Shown here in pieces: positions 54,479 through 64,000 of a DNA stretch of 64,000 bases. The DNA comes from Paenibacillus sp. ACRRY (lineage in GTDB: Bacteria > Bacillota > Bacilli > Paenibacillales > Paenibacillaceae). The stretch's first letter is position 1, and the number at the start of each line of letters is the position of its first letter. The notes below the pieces were generated by a model. The model searched no databases. It saw only the letters and a list, made by a program, of their open reading frames with translations, and was not told the origin of the DNA. The position numbers and the translations under genes were made by a program. The stretch covers positions 1,798,001 to 1,862,000 of the forward strand of contig NZ_JAKRNM010000001.1 of NCBI RefSeq assembly GCF_022346995.1, written 5' to 3'.

Positions 54479-55879
54479 TTACAGAATATATTGACTCAGG
54501 TCACGGTCCTGTGCAATATCGTTCAATTTCTCGCGCACATACTCGGGAGTAATGACCATACGCTCCAGCGTGAGCTCAGGTGCCTCAAAGGACAAATCCT
54601 CAAGGAGTTTCTCAAGAATAGTATGCAGACGCCTAGCGCCAATATTCTCCGTATTTTGGTTTACGGATTCAGCAAGTTTGGCAATCTCACGAATGGCCTC
54701 ATCAGAGAATTCGATTTCAATATTTTCAGTCCGCAACAAGTCGACATACTGTTTGGTCAACGCATTTTGAGGTTCCGTCAAGATAGATACGAATTCCTCC
54801 AGTGATAGGCTATTCAACTCAACCCGAATTGGGAATCGTCCTTGAAGCTCCGGAATCAGATCCGAAGGTTTGGCCACATGGAACGCTCCAGCCGCCATAA
54901 ACAGAATATAATCGGTTTTGACAGGTCCGTACTTGGTCATCACAGTAGAACCTTCCACGATAGGCAAAATGTCCCGCTGCACGCCTTCACGTGAAACATC
55001 CGGGCCGCTACCACGCCCCTGGCTGGCTACCTTATCGATCTCATCAATAAAAATAATACCCGTCTGTTCAGCTCTGCGAATGGACTCTTGCGTAACGTCA
55101 TCCATATCGATCAGCTTGCTTGCTTCTTCTTGGATCAGAACTTTACGAGCTTCTTTGATCGCCAGCTTGCGTTTTTTGGTGCGTCGCGGCAGCAGGCTTC
55201 CAAACATCTCCTGCATATTCATGCCCATCTGGTCATTTCCTTGCCCTGCAAACATATCCATCATATTCGGTGCAGTGTCCTCAACATCAATCTCAATAAT
55301 ATCCTCTTCCAACTTGCCGGATAATAGATCGAATTTGATCTTGCGACGCCGCTCTGCGACATTCGTGTCCGGCTCTGGTTCTTCCTGCTCGGGCGTGTTG
55401 TTTCCGTTATTGCCAAATATCATTTCAAACGGGTTACGTTGATTTTTGGACTTGGATTGGGAAGGAGCCAGGATATGTACGATACGTTCATTGGCAGCTT
55501 CTTCAGCCTTGTCTTTTACCTTTTCGGTCCGTTCCAGCTTAACCATCCGCATGGACGTTTCAATCAGGTCACGGATCATGGATTCAACATCACGACCAAC
55601 ATAACCCACTTCCGTAAATTTCGTTGCCTCCACCTTTACGAAAGGGGCTCCTACCAGTTTAGCCAAACGGCGGGCAATTTCTGTTTTACCAACACCTGTC
55701 GGTCCAATCATCAATATGTTTTTAGGTACGATATCATCCTGCGTATTTTCTGGCAAAAGGCTGCGGCGATATCGATTGCGCAAGGCAACAGCCACTGATT
55801 TTTTGGCCTGTTTCTGTCCTACAATATACTTATCAAGCTCTGCAACGATTTGTCTTGGTGTTAACGCTTGTGTTTGCAT
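54479..55879 (-). CDS. hslU: HslU (ClpY), ATPase of the HslUV protease
   Basis: AAA+ unfoldase that feeds substrates to HslV. The 466 residues have the N-domain [16 protein letters not shown], Walker A GPTGVGKT at 59-66, an I domain inserted at about 105-240 with acidic and Asn-rich stretches, and Walker [10 protein letters not shown] near 275. The C-terminus ends in hydrophobic residues (SQYIL) that dock into HslV. The start has GGAGG upstream. In Bacillus codY follows; here a gene-poor gap does. Confidence 0.97.
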   Translation of the reverse strand: MQTQALTPRQIVAELDKYIVGQKQAKKSVAVALRNRYRRSLLPENTQDDIVPKNILMIGPTGVGKTEIARRLAKLVGAPFVKVEATKFTEVGYVGRDVESMIRDLIETSMRMVKLERTEKVKDKAEEAANERIVHILAPSQSKSKNQRNPFEMIFGNNGNNTPEQEEPEPDTNVAERRRKIKFDLLSGKLEEDIIEIDVEDTAPNMMDMFAGQGNDQMGMNMQEMFGSLLPRRTKKRKLAIKEARKVLIQEEASKLIDMDDVTQESIRRAEQTGIIFIDEIDKVASQGRGSGPDVSREGVQRDILPIVEGSTVMTKYGPVKTDYILFMAAGAFHVAKPSDLIPELQGRFPIRVELNSLSLEEFVSILTEPQNALTKQYVDLLRTENIEIEFSDEAIREIAKLAESVNQNTENIGARRLHTILEKLLEDLSFEAPELTLERMVITPEYVREKLNDIAQDRDLSQYIL

Positions 55880-55940
55880 TTCGCTTCCCTCCTACCAGTC
55901 TACTTAAAATTCTGCATAGAAATATGTTATCAAAATTAGG

Positions 55941-56008
55941 GATAACCCCGCAAATTGATAGGAATAGCCCTGACGGCCATGCTCTATGTTTCAGTTTGCG
56001 GGGTTATC
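55941..56008 (-). repeat. 14-bp perfect inverted repeat between hslV and hslU
   Basis: GATAACCCCGCAAA (55941-55954) and TTTGCGGGGTTATC (55995-56008) are exact reverse complements separated by 40 nt that can fold further. The structure begins directly after the hslV stop and fills half of the 129-nt gap to hslU. The following sequence has only TTTTG, so strong termination is doubtful. It may be an mRNA-stability element or a dispersed repeat. Confidence 0.75.
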
Positions 56009-56551
56009 TTACAGTTCTTCTACAATGATATTATTGTTGGTATACACACATAATTCTGCAGCAACCTGCAATGACTCACGAGCAATGTCCTTGGCTTCCA
56101 GGTTTGTTGCATGACGTTTCAATGCACGTGCCGCAGACAGCGCGAAGTTCCCACCAGAACCGATCGCAATGACATCGTCATCTGGCTCAATGATTTCCCC
56201 TCCGCCAGAGATAAGCAGCATTCCTGTCTTATCCATAACGATAAGGAGTGCTTCAAGCTTGCGCAAAATGCGATCCTGCCGCCAGTCCTTGGCAAGCTCC
56301 ACCGCAGCACGCTGCAAATTACCATGATGCTCTTCCAGCTTACCCTCAAACTTCTCGAACAGTGTAATCGCATCCGCTACTGAACCGGCAAATCCAGCCA
56401 CAACCTGTCCGCGGTATAGGCGTCTTACTTTTTTGGCCGTATTTTTCATCACAACGCTTTGCCCCATGGTCACCTGACCATCGCCGGCAATCGCTGCCTT
56501 GCCATTATGACGAACTGCACAGATCGTTGTAGCATGAAATGACATATCCAT
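56009..56551 (-). CDS. hslV: HslV (ClpQ), proteolytic subunit of HslUV
   Basis: Threonine-type (Ntn) protease ring. The 180 residues show [27 protein letters not shown] (5-31 in two blocks), [17 protein letters not shown] near 55-70 and [16 protein letters not shown] near 127-142. The N-terminus MDMSFHATT places several residues ahead of the usual Thr, as in Bacillus ClpQ, where Ser after the initiator Met was proposed as nucleophile. Here the first ATG has AGGAGG 7 nt upstream; starting at the second Met would expose Ser. Confidence 0.96.
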   Translation of the reverse strand: MDMSFHATTICAVRHNGKAAIAGDGQVTMGQSVVMKNTAKKVRRLYRGQVVAGFAGSVADAITLFEKFEGKLEEHHGNLQRAAVELAKDWRQDRILRKLEALLIVMDKTGMLLISGGGEIIEPDDDVIAIGSGGNFALSAARALKRHATNLEAKDIARESLQVAAELCVYTNNNIIVEEL

Positions 56552-56578
56552 GATTCAGCCTCCTCCCACGAAACTAAT

Positions 56579-57922
56579 TTATACGCGTCCCGGAACGGTT
56601 AGACCTTCTGCAGCAGCAAAACGGGCAATACCATCCAAGGCACGCTGTGCAAGAGCTTCATTTTTTTCTTTTTTGTTACGGATCTTCGTCTCCAGTTTCG
56701 GCAGCAAACCAAAGTTTGCATTCATCGGTTGGAAGTGTTTGAAGTCAGCCGTAGTAATATACTGTGCCATACTGCCCAGCGTTGTCTCTACTGGCAACAC
56801 TACAAGTTCCTGTCCAAGTGCCGCTTTGGCTGCATTTATACCCGCAATCAGACCTGAAGCAGCAGATTCAACATACCCTTCCACACCTGTCATTTGTCCT
56901 GCAAAGAACAGATTTGGACGTTCCTTGAACTGATACGTCGGACGCAGCAGTTTGGGAGAATTAATGAACGTATTGCGGTGCATAACACCATAACGCACAA
57001 ACTCCGCATTTTCCAGGCCAGGGATCAGTGAAAATACCCGTTTCTGTTCTCCCCATTTCAGATGTGTCTGGAAACCAACCAGGTTGTACAGAGTCCCGGC
57101 TGCGTTATCCTGTCTGAGCTGTACCACTGCATGTGGCAGTTCCCCTGTATGCGGGTTAACCAGACCTACCGGTTTCATGGGTCCAAACAGAGCCGTTTGT
57201 TTTCCTCGCTTCATCATGACTTCAATCGGCATGCAGCCTTCGAAGTAAATTTCTTTTTCAAACTCTTTTAATTGGGCAACCTCTGCCGTAATCAGAGCAT
57301 CATAGAAGATATCAAACTCTTCTTCTGTCATCGGGCAGTTTAGGTAGGCTGCCTCCCCTTTATCATAACGGGAAGCAAGGTACACCTTGTTCATGTCAAT
57401 GGAGTCTTTTTCAATAATCGGAGCAGCTGCGTCGTAGAAATAGAAATATTCCTCGCCCATCAGTGCCTTGATTTGTTCAGATAATGCTGGCGAAGTCAGT
57501 GGGCCAGTAGCAACAACCACGATACCATCCTCCGGCAAGGAGGTTAGTTCTTCGTTGACCACCTCAATGAGAGGATGCTGATGAAGCGTGGAAGTAATTT
57601 CCCCCGAGAATCCATCACGGTCAACAGCAAGTGCTCCTCCCGCTGGAACTGCGTTTCGATCCGCTGCACCCAGCACCAGGGAATTCAGCATTCTCATTTC
57701 TTCTTTCAGCACACCAACTGCATTGGTCAAACCGTTGGCACGCAGCGAATTGCTGCACACCAGTTCTGCAAATTTATCAGTATGATGAGCCGGTGTTTTT
57801 ACAACCGGTCTCATCTCATATAGTTTTACACGTACACCGCGACTTGCAATTTGCCAAGCTGCTTCCGTTCCTGCCAGCCCGGCTCCAATTACCGTTACAA
57901 CTTGTTCATTCGTCAAAATCAT
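56579..57922 (-). CDS. trmFO: TrmFO, folate-dependent tRNA (uracil-54) methyltransferase
   Basis: Makes m5U54 in tRNA using methylenetetrahydrofolate and FADH2. The 447 residues start with the FAD motif [16 protein letters not shown], then [21 protein letters not shown] near 43-63, [14 protein letters not shown] near 93-106 and [18 protein letters not shown] near 345-362, all diagnostic of TrmFO (Gid). The ATG at 57922 is 3 nt from GGGGG; a TTG two codons later has better spacing and is a real alternative. xerC/codV, which follows in Bacillus, is absent here. Confidence 0.96.
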   Translation of the reverse strand: MILTNEQVVTVIGAGLAGTEAAWQIASRGVRVKLYEMRPVVKTPAHHTDKFAELVCSNSLRANGLTNAVGVLKEEMRMLNSLVLGAADRNAVPAGGALAVDRDGFSGEITSTLHQHPLIEVVNEELTSLPEDGIVVVATGPLTSPALSEQIKALMGEEYFYFYDAAAPIIEKDSIDMNKVYLASRYDKGEAAYLNCPMTEEEFDIFYDALITAEVAQLKEFEKEIYFEGCMPIEVMMKRGKQTALFGPMKPVGLVNPHTGELPHAVVQLRQDNAAGTLYNLVGFQTHLKWGEQKRVFSLIPGLENAEFVRYGVMHRNTFINSPKLLRPTYQFKERPNLFFAGQMTGVEGYVESAASGLIAGINAAKAALGQELVVLPVETTLGSMAQYITTADFKHFQPMNANFGLLPKLETKIRNKKEKNEALAQRALDGIARFAAAEGLTVPGRV

Positions 57923-57937
57923 TTACCCCCATATATG

Positions 57938-60037
57938 CTAATCCGCTGTTTCTTCTTCCGGCTCCTCGACCGGTTCCTGATGATCACAGGATGTACATTG
58001 CAAACGCGTCCCCTGCTTGTTTCGTTTCTCAACCATGAGGGAACCACAACTTGGACAAGGTTTGGCCGACGGTTTATCCCAGGATACGAAATCACACTCT
58101 GGATACTTGTCGCAGCCATAGAAGATACGTCCTTTCTTGCTACGACGTTCAACCACATGTCCTTCCTTGCATTTCGGACAAGTTACGCCAATATCCTTAA
58201 TAATCGGTTTGGTATTCCGGCAATCCGGGAATCCGGAGCACGCAAGAAACTTGCCGAACCGACCCAATTTGTACACAAGCGGCTTGCCGCATTTCTCGCA
58301 GATTTCGTCCGAGACTTCATCTTCAATCTCAATCTCTTTCATTTCTTCTTCTGCGAATTCGAGTCTTTTCTCAAATGATTCATAAAATTCCGCAAGTACC
58401 TTGACCCAGTCTTCCGAGCCTTCTTCCACATGGTCAAGATCACCTTCCATATTGGCAGTGAACTCTACATTCAAAATTTCAGGGAAAAACTCCTCCATCT
58501 GCTCGATGACAAGTTCTCCAAGCTCGGTCGGCATGAATTTTTTCTCTTCAATTGCCACATATCCACGCTTCTGAATGGTTTCCAGGGTTGGTGCATATGT
58601 ACTTGGACGCCCTATGCCCAGCTCTTCCAGAGTACGTACAAGTCTTGCTTCCGTATACCGGGGCGGCGGTTGAGTGAAGTGCTGTTTCGGTTCAATCTCC
58701 TGTTTCTCTAACCGATCTCCATTTTTTAGTGGAGGCAGCAAACGATCTTCTTCCGTAGTACCATCATCGTTACCTTCCACATAAACCTTCATGAAGCCCT
58801 GAAAGCGAACCTTAGAGCCTGCTGCACGGAAAATGGTATCTCCAGCTGCGATATCCACAGAGAGTGTATCGAGGACAGCAGAAGACATCTGGCTAGCCAC
58901 GAAGCGCTCCCATACGAGTTTATACAGTCTGAACTGATCACGGCTCATAAATGATTTGATGGAATCCGGATCACGCAAAATGGATGTTGGACGAATAGCT
59001 TCGTGAGCATCCTGCGCATTGGCAGCCTTCTTGGAATAGTTTCTTGGCGTCTCAGGTGCAAAAGCTTCACCGTACTTGCCAACAATATATTCTTTGGCTT
59101 CTTCCTGAGCTGATGCCGCAATCCGGGTGGAGTCTGTACGCATATACGTAATGAGACCCACTGTGCCTTCTTTTCCGAGGTCTACGCCCTCATAGAGCTG
59201 TTGAGCAACTGACATCGTTTTGGAAGCCCTGAAATTCAATTTCCGAGCAGCCTCCTGCTGCAAAGAACTTGTCGTAAACGGAGCGGATGGATTCCGGCTG
59301 CGTTCTTTCTCTTTCACTTCTTTGACGGTAAAATCCGCGTTCTCAATTTGTTTCAAAATAGCTTGTACTTCGGCTTCGCTTCCCAGTTCGGTTTTTGCAC
59401 CGTTCAATTGATGGAACTTCGCTTCAAACGGATTGCCGTCTGCTGTCAGCTTCGCCGTAATGCTCCAGTACTCTTCCGGAACAAAGTCATCTATTTCATT
59501 TTCGCGATCCAAAATGATTTTGACTGCTACCGACTGAACACGTCCAGCAGACAATCCTTTTTTGACTTTCTTCCATAATAGAGGACTGATTTTATATCCT
59601 ACAAGCCGATCTAGAATACGTCTGGCCTGCTGTGCATTAACCAAGTCCATGTTAATCTTGCGCGGTGTTTTGAACGCATCCTTGACTGCCTGCTTCGTAA
59701 TTTCGTTGAAGACAACTCGGCAATCCTCCGTGTCATCCAGTTCAAGTGCATGAGCCAAGTGCCATGCAATAGCCTCGCCTTCGCGATCCGGGTCAGCTGC
59801 GAGGTACACTTTTTTCACTTTCTTTCGTGCATCCTTCAGTTCTTTCAAAATCGAACCTTTGCCGCGGATCGTAATATATTTCGGATTAAAATCATTTTCC
59901 ACCTCAACGCCGATCTGACTTTTCGGCAAATCGCGCACATGTCCCATCGAAGCCTTCACGATGAACTTGCTGCCTAAATATTTGCCGATTGTCTTCGCCT
60001 TTGAGGGCGACTCCACGATTACGAGTGAATCCGCCAT
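57938..60037 (-). CDS. topA: TopA, DNA topoisomerase I
   Basis: Type IA enzyme that relaxes negative supercoils. The 699 residues have the Toprim domain ([32 protein letters not shown] near 80-94) and the catalytic Tyr298 in [13 protein letters not shown]. Three C-terminal four-cysteine zinc fingers start with [16 protein letters not shown] and CPSCGSLM. A short acidic tail ends the protein. The start has AGGAGG 8 nt upstream. It lies between dprA and trmFO, as in Bacillus. Confidence 0.98.
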   Translation of the reverse strand: MADSLVIVESPSKAKTIGKYLGSKFIVKASMGHVRDLPKSQIGVEVENDFNPKYITIRGKGSILKELKDARKKVKKVYLAADPDREGEAIAWHLAHALELDDTEDCRVVFNEITKQAVKDAFKTPRKINMDLVNAQQARRILDRLVGYKISPLLWKKVKKGLSAGRVQSVAVKIILDRENEIDDFVPEEYWSITAKLTADGNPFEAKFHQLNGAKTELGSEAEVQAILKQIENADFTVKEVKEKERSRNPSAPFTTSSLQQEAARKLNFRASKTMSVAQQLYEGVDLGKEGTVGLITYMRTDSTRIAASAQEEAKEYIVGKYGEAFAPETPRNYSKKAANAQDAHEAIRPTSILRDPDSIKSFMSRDQFRLYKLVWERFVASQMSSAVLDTLSVDIAAGDTIFRAAGSKVRFQGFMKVYVEGNDDGTTEEDRLLPPLKNGDRLEKQEIEPKQHFTQPPPRYTEARLVRTLEELGIGRPSTYAPTLETIQKRGYVAIEEKKFMPTELGELVIEQMEEFFPEILNVEFTANMEGDLDHVEEGSEDWVKVLAEFYESFEKRLEFAEEEMKEIEIEDEVSDEICEKCGKPLVYKLGRFGKFLACSGFPDCRNTKPIIKDIGVTCPKCKEGHVVERRSKKGRIFYGCDKYPECDFVSWDKPSAKPCPSCGSLMVEKRNKQGTRLQCTSCDHQEPVEEPEEETAD

Positions 60038-60148
60038 AGGTTCATCCTCCTCTCAGTCATGAAACTGCTTGTTCCTTGTCAACCTTGTCAGCAATTAAAT
60101 AACTTCCGTTAATAATCTATTTTCACATGCCGCGTGGTCACAGCATTG

Positions 60149-61279
60149 TCATACCCTTGCATATTTGGTTCCAGGTAATTGGCTAATCTGTTTTTTTATG
60201 ATTAAAGATAACAGAACTGAATGCAAATGTCCAAAATCCCAACCGAGCTGCTCTACAAGTTGATCCAAAGATCTTTCGTCCTGCTCCAGCAGGGAGATGA
60301 TCCGGCTCTCATCGGATGAGAGACTAACCTTAGGAAACATATCCGCAGGATTACCTTGTCCCTTTTCTGGGGAACGTCCTCTATTGTAAGGAAGTTGTTC
60401 TGGATTTGGCAAGTCCATTCGGTACTCTTCAAGCAGATCGTCCGCGCAAGTGACCAATTTTGCCCCCTGACGAATCAGATTATGTGATCCCCGACTCTTG
60501 GGTGATGTAATGGGGCCCGGTACAGCAAATACATCTCTCCCTGCCTCCAGCGCTGCATCTGCAGTAATAAGGGAGCCACTTCGGATATCCGCTTCTACTA
60601 CCAGCGTTCCGAGTGTCAAACCTGCAATAATTCGATTACGCTCCGGAAATAGTCCTTGGTGAGCACGTGTGCCTGGTGGATATTCCGACAGTAGTAGACC
60701 CGTTTCGGCAATTTGCTCAGCTAGTTTTTTGTTCTCAGGTGGATAGATCTTATCAATTCCTGTGCCAAAAACTGCAATGGTTTTACCTTTTGCTCGAAGA
60801 GCAGCCTCATGACAGGTGCTATCAATCCCTCGGGCAAGTCCACTGACTATGGTCAACCCTGCACGACAAAATTCTGCCGTTAGCCTCTCGCCTACTTTGC
60901 GCCCATACACTGTTGGCATTCGAGTTCCTACCATGGCAATCGCCTTTGTATGTAACAAACTCATGTCCCCACGGCCATACATAACCCAAGGTGCCTGAAC
61001 GGTTTCCTTCATTAATATGGGGTAATCTTCATCCAGATAGGTAATAACCTGAATTCCTTGTTTGTAAACCGCTTCTCGCCTATGCTCAATCCAATCTGTA
61101 TCGAAACTTTTCGCAAGCCTGGCGGCCTGATCTTTACGTAAGCCGGCTTGAACCCAATCTCCTTCTTCATAATGAAGCAAATCCGGAAGGTTGTGCCGCC
61201 CTGTCATCAATTTCGAGATCGTTTTCTTCCCAACACCATCCATTTCATGCAATCCAAACAGAATCCAGCTTTTTTCCAT
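60149..61279 (-). CDS. dprA: DprA (Smf), DNA-processing protein
   Basis: Loads RecA on single-stranded DNA entering during natural transformation and may act in recombination more widely. 376 residues: N-terminal helix-hairpin-helix region (about 1-60), the Rossmann core with AMVGTRMPTVYG, SGLARGIDSTCHEAAL and FGTGIDKIYPPENKKLAEQI, and a C-terminal winged-helix segment (about 310-376). The protein is complete, so the potential for competence exists, but dprA alone does not prove it. Confidence 0.96.
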   Translation of the reverse strand: MEKSWILFGLHEMDGVGKKTISKLMTGRHNLPDLLHYEEGDWVQAGLRKDQAARLAKSFDTDWIEHRREAVYKQGIQVITYLDEDYPILMKETVQAPWVMYGRGDMSLLHTKAIAMVGTRMPTVYGRKVGERLTAEFCRAGLTIVSGLARGIDSTCHEAALRAKGKTIAVFGTGIDKIYPPENKKLAEQIAETGLLLSEYPPGTRAHQGLFPERNRIIAGLTLGTLVVEADIRSGSLITADAALEAGRDVFAVPGPITSPKSRGSHNLIRQGAKLVTCADDLLEEYRMDLPNPEQLPYNRGRSPEKGQGNPADMFPKVSLSSDESRIISLLEQDERSLDQLVEQLGWDFGHLHSVLLSLIIKKQISQLPGTKYARV

Positions 61280-61317
61280 CCTATAAGCCTCCCAAGCGGG
61301 AAGAACACTTCCCTCAT

Positions 61318-61346
61318 ATTGTGTAGGTTGTGACGACAGAATGCAA
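61318..61346 (-). promoter_or_regulatory. Possible promoter of the dprA-topA operon
   Basis: TTGCAT (61341-61346) and CACAAT (61318-61323) on the minus strand are 17 nt apart, about 40 nt upstream of the dprA start. Both hexamers are imperfect (three and four of six). It lies past the sucD terminator, where a new promoter is expected. Confidence 0.45.
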
Positions 61347-61356
61347 GCGTTTACTT
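61341..61356 (-). promoter_or_regulatory. Possible cre (CcpA) site upstream of dprA
   Basis: Minus-strand AAGTAAACGCTTGCAT fits the cre consensus WTGNAANCGNWWNCW at all but one defined position. It overlaps the putative -35 of the dprA promoter, where CcpA binding would repress. The match is by eye; chance occurrences of near-consensus cre are not rare. Confidence 0.4.
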
Positions 61357-61401
61357 TGTAGGGAGCAATTCAGCACCCTAATTTGACAAGTAATCCAACG
61401 C

Positions 61402-61444
61402 AAAAAAGCAACCCTTCGCCCTGTTTGAGGACAAAAGGTTGCTT
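61402..61444 (-). terminator. Terminator of sucC-sucD
   Basis: AAGCAACC and GGTTGCTT form an 8-bp stem with further imperfect pairing inside, followed by TTTTTTG on the minus strand. It lies about 80 nt after the sucD stop. It separates the TCA-cycle genes from dprA. Confidence 0.85.
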
Positions 61445-61522
61445 ACCTTTTCCGTATCACAATAGTCGGTTACGAAAGTAACAACATCTCCGCACCGTTT
61501 CTACTATTATAATGGAAAAGAA

Positions 61523-62452
61523 TTAATGTGTCGTGCACAAATTTAAAATACCACGCTCTTCTAGCACACTTACCAGGGTGGAGCCCATCTCGGCTGGCGT
61601 TGGCGCAACTTTGATACCGCAAGATTCAAGCTTCGCGATTTTTTCCTTAGCTGTACCTTTACCTCCTGAGATAATGGCACCAGCATGACCCATCCGTTTG
61701 CCTGGAGGCGCTGTAACGCCACCGATAAATCCAACAACCGGTTTGGTCATATTGTCGCGTACCCACTCTGCAGCGTCTTCCTCTGCTGTACCACCGATCT
61801 CCCCGATCATGATGACAGCATGAGTCTGTGGATCTTCATTGAAACGTTTGAGGATATCAATGAATTCGGAACCTTTGACCGGGTCTCCCCCGATTCCTAC
61901 CGCTGAAGACTGTCCGATCCCACGTGTAGTCAATTGATGAACAGCTTCATAGGTGAGCGTTCCGCTACGGGAAACGACGCCAACATGTCCAGCCATATGG
62001 ATATAACCAGGCATGATTCCAATTTTACATTCACCCGGTGTAATAACACCAGGACAGTTCGGTCCGATCAATACAGTCTTTTTGCCTTCCATGAAGCGGT
62101 CTACCTTCACCATGTCAAGGACAGGGATGCCTTCTGTAATACAAATTACAAGATCAAGCTCTGCGTCTACAGCTTCCATAATGGAATCTGCAGCAAACGC
62201 TGGTGGTACGTAGATAACGCTCGCTGTGGCACCTGTAGCTTCCTTCGCTTCTTGTACCGTATTGAATACCGGAAGACTAACGACTTTGCCATCTTCCAGC
62301 GTGATATCAACATTGGTCCCGCCTTTGCCTGGCGTAACACCGCCTACCATCTGGGTTCCGTAATCCAATGCGCCCTTCGTGTGGAACATTCCCGTTGAAC
62401 CCGTAATGCCTTGCGTAATGACTTTTGTATTTTTATCGATCAAAATACTCAC
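61523..62452 (-). CDS. sucD: SucD, succinyl-CoA synthetase alpha subunit
   Basis: With SucC converts succinyl-CoA to succinate with nucleoside triphosphate formation (TCA cycle). The 309 residues have the CoA-binding fold with [20 protein letters not shown] and [19 protein letters not shown] near 123, and the phospho-His region [17 protein letters not shown] near 245-261. The first codon is GTG with AAGGA about 11 nt upstream. It lies 182 nt after sucC. Confidence 0.97.
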   Translation of the reverse strand: MSILIDKNTKVITQGITGSTGMFHTKGALDYGTQMVGGVTPGKGGTNVDITLEDGKVVSLPVFNTVQEAKEATGATASVIYVPPAFAADSIMEAVDAELDLVICITEGIPVLDMVKVDRFMEGKKTVLIGPNCPGVITPGECKIGIMPGYIHMAGHVGVVSRSGTLTYEAVHQLTTRGIGQSSAVGIGGDPVKGSEFIDILKRFNEDPQTHAVIMIGEIGGTAEEDAAEWVRDNMTKPVVGFIGGVTAPPGKRMGHAGAIISGGKGTAKEKIAKLESCGIKVAPTPAEMGSTLVSVLEERGILNLCTTH

Positions 62453-62546
62453 GTTGCTTCACATCCTTACGGTTATTTTTCAAGTTCCGGACAGCTCCGG
62501 CACTAAGAAGCAATTTATATCATTCGATTCCATTGCTAGCGGGAAC

Positions 62547-62584
62547 ATGAATTAGACGGATTGAAGCATTCCGATCCAATTCAT
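62547..62584 (-). other. Hairpin between sucC and sucD
   Basis: ATGAATT/AATTCAT with GGA/TCT wobble pairs and CGGA/TCCG forms a 14-pair stem with one bulge and a 9-nt loop. It lies 50 nt after the sucC stop. A smaller CCGGA/TCCGG hairpin is at about 62487-62500. No U tract follows. It may adjust sucC to sucD expression. Confidence 0.55.
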
Positions 62585-62634
62585 GAAGATTGCGAACCGC
62601 TCTTTGGATTGATATAAATGGCCCAGGAATGAAC

Positions 62635-63795
62635 TTATTTTACGAGGGCAACAATTTTTTGTGCACCGTCGGCCATGGAATCAGCAGGTACGATATTCAG
62701 GCCGGATTCACCCAAAATCTGTTTGCCAAGCTCCACATTCGTTCCTTCAAGACGAACAACCAGCGGTTTCGTGAGGCCAAGCTGTTTCGCCGCTTCAACG
62801 ACACCGTTTGCAATAACATCACAGCGCATGATTCCGCCGAAAATGTTAACGAAGATGCCCGCCACTTTGGCGTCAGACAGAATGATTTTGAAAGCTTCTG
62901 TCACTTTCTCCGTTGTTGCACCGCCCCCAACATCAAGGAAGTTGGCCGGGTCTCCGCCGTAGTATTTGATGATATCCATCGTAGCCATCGCAAGTCCCGC
63001 ACCGTTAACCATACAGCCGATGTTCCCATCAAGTGCTATGTAGCTGAGGTCGTATTTGGAAGCCTCGATTTCTTTTTCGTCTTCTTCATCCAAGTCGCGC
63101 AGTTCCAAAATATCCTTATGACGGAACAAGGCATTGGAATCAAAATTCAGTTTCGCGTCCAACGCGATAACGTTTCCATCTCCAGTAACAACAAGAGGGT
63201 TAATTTCAGCAATGGAGCAATCTTTTTCCACAAATGCTGTGTACAATGCAAGCATGAATTTGACTGCTTTGTTCACCAACTCATTCGGAATATTAATGCT
63301 GTAAGCCAATTTACGTGCTTGGAACACTTGTAATCCAATAGCAGGGTCAATAACTTCTTTGAAAATTTTCTCAGGAGTAGCTTCAGCCACTTCTTCGATC
63401 TCCGTACCGCCTTCTTCGGAAGCCATCATCACGACTCGGCCCGTTGCACGGTCAACAACAACACCCACGTAGTACTCTTTGCGGATATCGCAGCCCTCTT
63501 CGATCAGAAGACGTTTTACTTCCTTGCCTTCCGGTCCGGTCTGGTGTGTCACCAGTACTTTTCCCAAAATTTCGGAAGCATAAGCTCGAACTTCATCTGC
63601 GCTCTTCGCTACCTTTACGCCGCCGGCTTTTCCCCGGCCACCTGCGTGAATTTGCGCTTTGACTACAGTCACCGGACTGCCCAGTGCCTCTGCGGCCGCA
63701 ACCGCTTCATCGACTGTATAAGCAACCTTCCCATTAGGAACGGCAACTCCATACTGTTTCAGTACTTCTTTTCCTTGATATTCATGGATATTCAT
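62635..63795 (-). CDS. sucC: SucC, succinyl-CoA synthetase beta subunit
   Basis: ATP-grasp subunit that binds nucleotide and succinate. The 386 residues show [17 protein letters not shown], the Gly-rich nucleotide loop [16 protein letters not shown] near 52-67, [11 protein letters not shown] near 196-206 and [18 protein letters not shown] near 254-271. GGGATTEKV and [17 protein letters not shown] follow in the C-terminal part. The start has AGGAGG about 8 nt upstream. It is the first gene of its operon here. Confidence 0.97.
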   Translation of the reverse strand: MNIHEYQGKEVLKQYGVAVPNGKVAYTVDEAVAAAEALGSPVTVVKAQIHAGGRGKAGGVKVAKSADEVRAYASEILGKVLVTHQTGPEGKEVKRLLIEEGCDIRKEYYVGVVVDRATGRVVMMASEEGGTEIEEVAEATPEKIFKEVIDPAIGLQVFQARKLAYSINIPNELVNKAVKFMLALYTAFVEKDCSIAEINPLVVTGDGNVIALDAKLNFDSNALFRHKDILELRDLDEEDEKEIEASKYDLSYIALDGNIGCMVNGAGLAMATMDIIKYYGGDPANFLDVGGGATTEKVTEAFKIILSDAKVAGIFVNIFGGIMRCDVIANGVVEAAKQLGLTKPLVVRLEGTNVELGKQILGESGLNIVPADSMADGAQKIVALVK

Positions 63796-63886
63796 TCTCG
63801 AATCCTCCTATCAACATGACTGCAACAAGGCGGGTTGGTTGACTACCAAAAGACAAATGTTGACTATTTTCACTTAAACCCAATTC

Positions 63887-63916
63887 ATTGTAACACGTTT
63901 TTAAAACGCTTTCCTT
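63887..63916 (-). promoter_or_regulatory. sucC promoter (extended -10) with possible cre site
   Basis: The minus strand has TGT followed by TACAAT (63887-63892), an extended -10, about 90 nt upstream of sucC. No good -35 stands at the right distance; the sequence there is AGGAAA. Instead AAGGAAAGCGTTTTAA (63901-63916) resembles a cre site with two mismatches. CcpA control of sucCD would fit carbon-catabolite regulation of the TCA cycle. Confidence 0.5.
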
Positions 63917-64000
63917 AAAAAAGTAATGGTTAATAGACAGCTTTTTGATATGGATATCATCCCATATTGTGAATGCTTGGATATAACTGGAAAAAACCTC

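Overview
The window looks like the core chromosome of a Bacillota bacterium, most probably a Paenibacillus or close relative. The gene order is the Bacillus-type order sucCD-dprA-topA-trmFO-hslVU, then a fla/che operon, then rpsB-tsf-pyrH-frr-uppS-cdsA-dxr-rseP-proS-polC-rimP-nusA-rnpM-ylxQ-infB-rbfA-nrnA-truB-ribF. PolC-type polymerase, FliY/CheC/CheD-type chemotaxis, SwrD and SigD all point to Gram-positive motile endospore-formers. The long Asn/Gly/Gln/Ser-rich N-terminus of IF-2 and an archaeal/eukaryotic-type ProS favour Paenibacillaceae. The genus is an inference. All 63 genes called are on the minus strand, so the region is read from right to left.

Layout in the direction of transcription. 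(1) 64000-61400: sucC-sucD (succinyl-CoA synthetase) with an extended -10 promoter, a possible CcpA (cre) site and a terminator. (2) 61360-54320: dprA, topA, trmFO, hslV, hslU (DNA uptake/recombination, topology, tRNA methylation, protease), closed by a terminator. (3) 54320-53491: almost 1 kb without a convincing gene, where Bacillus carries codY; it holds a sigma-D-like promoter, hairpins and a strong terminator. (4) 53490-21888: a 37-gene fla/che operon of 31.6 kb, encoding rod, MS ring, switch, export apparatus, hook, placement factors FlhF/FlhG, chemotaxis proteins, sigma-D and four or five poorly characterised proteins, closed by a strong bidirectional terminator. (5) 21760-19995: rpsB-tsf with promoter, leader, inter-gene attenuator-like hairpin and terminator. 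(6) 19918-8381: pyrH, frr, uppS, cdsA, dxr, rseP, proS, polC. (7) 8291-1: a consensus sigma-A promoter, then rimP, nusA, rnpM, ylxQ, infB, rbfA, nrnA, truB and ribF (cut by the window edge).

Genes are tightly packed, often with 1 to 14 nt overlaps. Many starts are TTG or GTG; I chose them because a good Shine-Dalgarno sits 6 to 11 nt upstream and the protein then matches the usual family N-terminus. No rRNA, tRNA, insertion sequence, prophage or CRISPR array was seen.

I did not find a convincing undescribed system. The items most worth a second look are the structured gap upstream of flgB, hairpins flanking flgE and fliF inside the flagellar operon, a 14-bp perfect inverted repeat between hslV and hslU, the ProS of archaeal/eukaryotic type sitting in the bacterial proS slot, and the uncharacterised proteins around sigD.
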